DNA of 6,241 bases from Acidobacteriota bacterium (GTDB taxonomy: Bacteria; Acidobacteriota; Terriglobia; Versatilivoradales; Versatilivoraceae), in the NCBI GenBank assembly GCA_028875135.1, contig JAPPFQ010000756.1:1-6241 (forward strand). Direction: 5' to 3'. The notes under the pieces were generated by a model. That model made no database searches, had not been told where the DNA came from, and saw nothing but the letters and a program-made list of their open reading frames with translations. Positions 5,177 to 6,241 of this stretch are shown one piece after another (positions within the stretch are counted from its first letter, which is position 1; each line of letters starts with the position of its first letter). Position numbers and translations under genes: made by a program.

Positions 5177-5330
5177 CTCTAGTCCAGAAACCTCCGGCTG
5201 AGGCTGGGGCGCTGGCGGTCCTGTTGGCGGGGTTCAAGCAGTGGCGGCGGGTGGTCTGAAAATGTGGGACAAGATGGGATGATGGTTCCGAGAATAAGGC
5301 GGAAGGTGTTGATATAAAGTGACTTGACTC

Positions 5331-5358
5331 GGTGGTTGGAAATCCGCCGCCTCCACCA
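5331..5358 (+). other. tRNA/tmRNA 3'-end-like sequence, possible attachment-site scar
   Basis: GGTGG, an 8-nt TTGGAAAT loop, then CCGCC form a T-arm-like hairpin (one G-T pair; extendable to 6 bp with the flanking C and G). GCCTCC and ACCA follow. This closely resembles the 3' end of a tmRNA or serine tRNA, but the loop has one base too many and lacks TTC. I find no matching 5' acceptor half or anticodon arm upstream, so it is not a complete RNA gene. Integrating elements commonly copy tRNA or tmRNA 3' ends into their attachment sites, and the position between island and chromosomal gene fits that reading. Confidence 0.35.
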
Positions 5359-5436
5359 TTCTTCAAGACTCAACGCTCTCTCCTTTCGGGTACCTATTTT
5401 CGTGACGCTACAATTCTCTTTCGGGCACTTTTTTTG

Positions 5437-5449
5437 AGGCGACTCGCCT
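5437..5449. repeat. Short palindrome AGGCGA-C-TCGCCT
   Basis: Two perfect 6-bp arms surround one base, 59 bp before the start of the cytochrome gene. The T-run lies on its 5' side on the plus strand, so it is not a terminator. It could be an operator site; this is inference. Confidence 0.3.
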
Positions 5450-5507
5450 GGTGGATTTCTTTCCACAATCCGAATAGGATCTCAAGTACACAAGGCAAGG
5501 TAGTCGC

Positions 5508-6241
5508 GTGATCATATTCGTAATCGCCCTCAGCCTGCTCGGAGCCCCCGGGGAAGCCGGTCGAGACCCTATCGACTTCTTTGAGGAGAAGATTCGTCCC
5601 GTGCTGGCGGAGCGCTGCTATCAGTGTCACTCGGCGGAGGCCGTCCGCAGGGGCATGCTGATGGGGAAGCTGCAGCTCGACACCCGGGAGGGTGTCCAGC
5701 GGGGCGGGTCGCGGGGCTCCGTCGTGGTGGCGGGGCGACCCGATCAGTCGATGCTGATCGAGGCCCTCGAGTACACCAACCCCAACCTGCAGATGCCGCC
5801 CGGCGGCAAGTTGCCCGACGAGGTCATCGCCGATTTCGTCCAGTGGGTGGCCCTCGGTGCGCCCGATCCGAGAGATGCGCAGTCGGTTGATACGGCGAAG
5901 ATGGATCTCGAATCAGGACGTCTCCACTGGGCCTACCGCCCCCTGCGTCCTGTCGATCCGCCTCAGGTGTCGGCGGCTAGTCCGGAAGAGTCCGCCTGGA
6001 CGGACTCGCCGATCGATCGTTTCGTCCTCGCCAAGCTGCACGAGAAGCAGTTTCGCCCTACACGGGAGGCCGATCGGCCGAGGCTGATTCGCCGCGCCTA
6101 CTTCGACCTGATCGGTTTGCCGCCTGCACCCGACGAAGTCGAGGCGTTCGTTCGGGATTCCTCCGCGGAACCCTTTCGCCAGCTCGTTGACCGGCTGCTC
6201 GCCAGCCCGCACTATGGCGAACGGTGGGGACGGCACTGGTT
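5508..6241 (+). CDS. Planctomycete cytochrome C (PSCyt1) / DUF1549 protein; partial, runs off the right edge
   Basis: The frame is open for 244 codons to the edge. The start is GTG at 5508 with AAGG 7 nt upstream; an in-frame TAG at 5475 excludes a longer form, and the next in-frame ATG is at 5655. Residues 2-17 (IIFVIALSLLGAPGEA) look like a short export signal, so the protein probably acts outside the cytoplasm. CYQCHS at 37-42 is a CxxCH heme c site, and QMPPGGKL (M96) is the usual distal methionine region, followed by DEVIADFVQWVALGAPDPR, the end of the PSCyt1 domain. From about residue 140 a DUF1549 (PSCyt2) region begins: WAYRPLRP, SPIDRFVLAKL, LIRRAYFDLIGLPP, and LLASPHYGERWGRHW. Relatives are usually about 700-1000 residues, continue into DUF1553, and are often followed by a DUF1501 gene. 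The enzymatic role is not established. Confidence 0.92.
   Translation, partial: MIIFVIALSLLGAPGEAGRDPIDFFEEKIRPVLAERCYQCHSAEAVRRGMLMGKLQLDTREGVQRGGSRGSVVVAGRPDQSMLIEALEYTNPNLQMPPGGKLPDEVIADFVQWVALGAPDPRDAQSVDTAKMDLESGRLHWAYRPLRPVDPPQVSAASPEESAWTDSPIDRFVLAKLHEKQFRPTREADRPRLIRRAYFDLIGLPPAPDEVEAFVRDSSAEPFRQLVDRLLASPHYGERWGRHW

Larger units (their letters stand above)
5177..5507. other. Gene-free spacer between the accessory region and the cytochrome gene
   Basis: No supported gene lies in these 331 bp. Open frames on both strands are short and unlike known proteins. Contents that can be seen are a tRNA/tmRNA 3'-end-like sequence (5331-5358), a TACAAT box (5408-5413) that could be a -10 element for the downstream gene but lacks a good -35, two related pyrimidine tracts ending TTTCGGG (5378-5390 and 5414-5424), and a 13-bp palindrome (5437-5449). 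No intrinsic terminator is visible after the pentapeptide-repeat gene. Confidence 0.6.

Noticed and set aside
5166..5466. Minus-strand frames rich in GGGGG and serine over the spacer
   Set aside because: Frames beginning GGGGG.. are a known by-product of translating the antisense of tRNA/tmRNA 3' ends; no family similarity.
5913..6236. 107-codon minus-strand frame, and plus frames at 5624-5890 and 5857-6087
   Set aside because: They are shadows of the PSCyt1/DUF1549 frame, which has CxxCH and the family blocks throughout.
1..6241. CRISPR array or regularly spaced direct repeats
   Set aside because: No repeated units of 20-40 bp at regular spacing were seen anywhere in the window.

Overview
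The window looks like a mobile-element-rich accessory region abutting a chromosomal gene of a planctomycete or a close relative (PVC-type bacterium). The best lineage clue is the right-hand gene. It starts with a CxxCH cytochrome segment (planctomycete cytochrome C, PSCyt1) and runs into a DUF1549-like domain, an architecture strongly expanded in Planctomycetes. The assignment rests on that architecture alone.

Layout, left to right. (1) 1-1007, minus strand: a two-gene cassette, a small HEPN-domain protein followed by a nucleotidyltransferase with a GSxARG...SDxD motif. The second gene starts at a TTG overlapping the first gene's stop codon and runs off the left edge. (2) 1070-2681: a complete insertion sequence with a 423-residue DDE transposase, imperfect 15-bp terminal inverted repeats and a 7-bp direct repeat (TTTCTCA) abutting both ends. 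Its 305-bp left leader is full of inverted and direct repeats. (3) 2689 to about 3076: the 5' end of an IS1380-family element, whose transposase is cut off after about 100 residues. (4) 3077 to about 3475, minus strand: the 3' end of a REP-associated (Y1/RAYT-type) transposase, with an in-frame amber codon. (5) About 3490-4227, minus strand: a prophage scrap, namely a small unrecognised gene and the N-terminal (delta) part of an HK97-type major capsid protein, which carries an amber codon and lacks its shell domain. An intrinsic terminator on the same strand lies at 4268-4289, upstream of the scrap. (6) 4364-5176, plus strand: an intact membrane-anchored pentapeptide-repeat protein. (7) 5177-5507: a gene-free spacer containing a tRNA/tmRNA 3'-end-like sequence that ends in CCA. 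(8) 5508-6241, plus strand: the start of the PSCyt1/DUF1549 gene, running off the right edge.

Functionally, the HEPN/nucleotidyltransferase pair is probably one translationally coupled unit of the toxin-antitoxin-like class. The block from 1070 to about 4230 is a junkyard of nested and truncated mobile DNA: one intact IS next to (probably inside) the end of a broken IS1380, which abuts a broken RAYT, which abuts a broken capsid gene. The pentapeptide-repeat gene appears to be a single-gene unit. I see no clear new multi-gene system. The points most worth following up are the HEPN/NTase pair, the repeat architecture of the IS left end, the odd terminator placement, and the tRNA/tmRNA-like end at the island/chromosome boundary.
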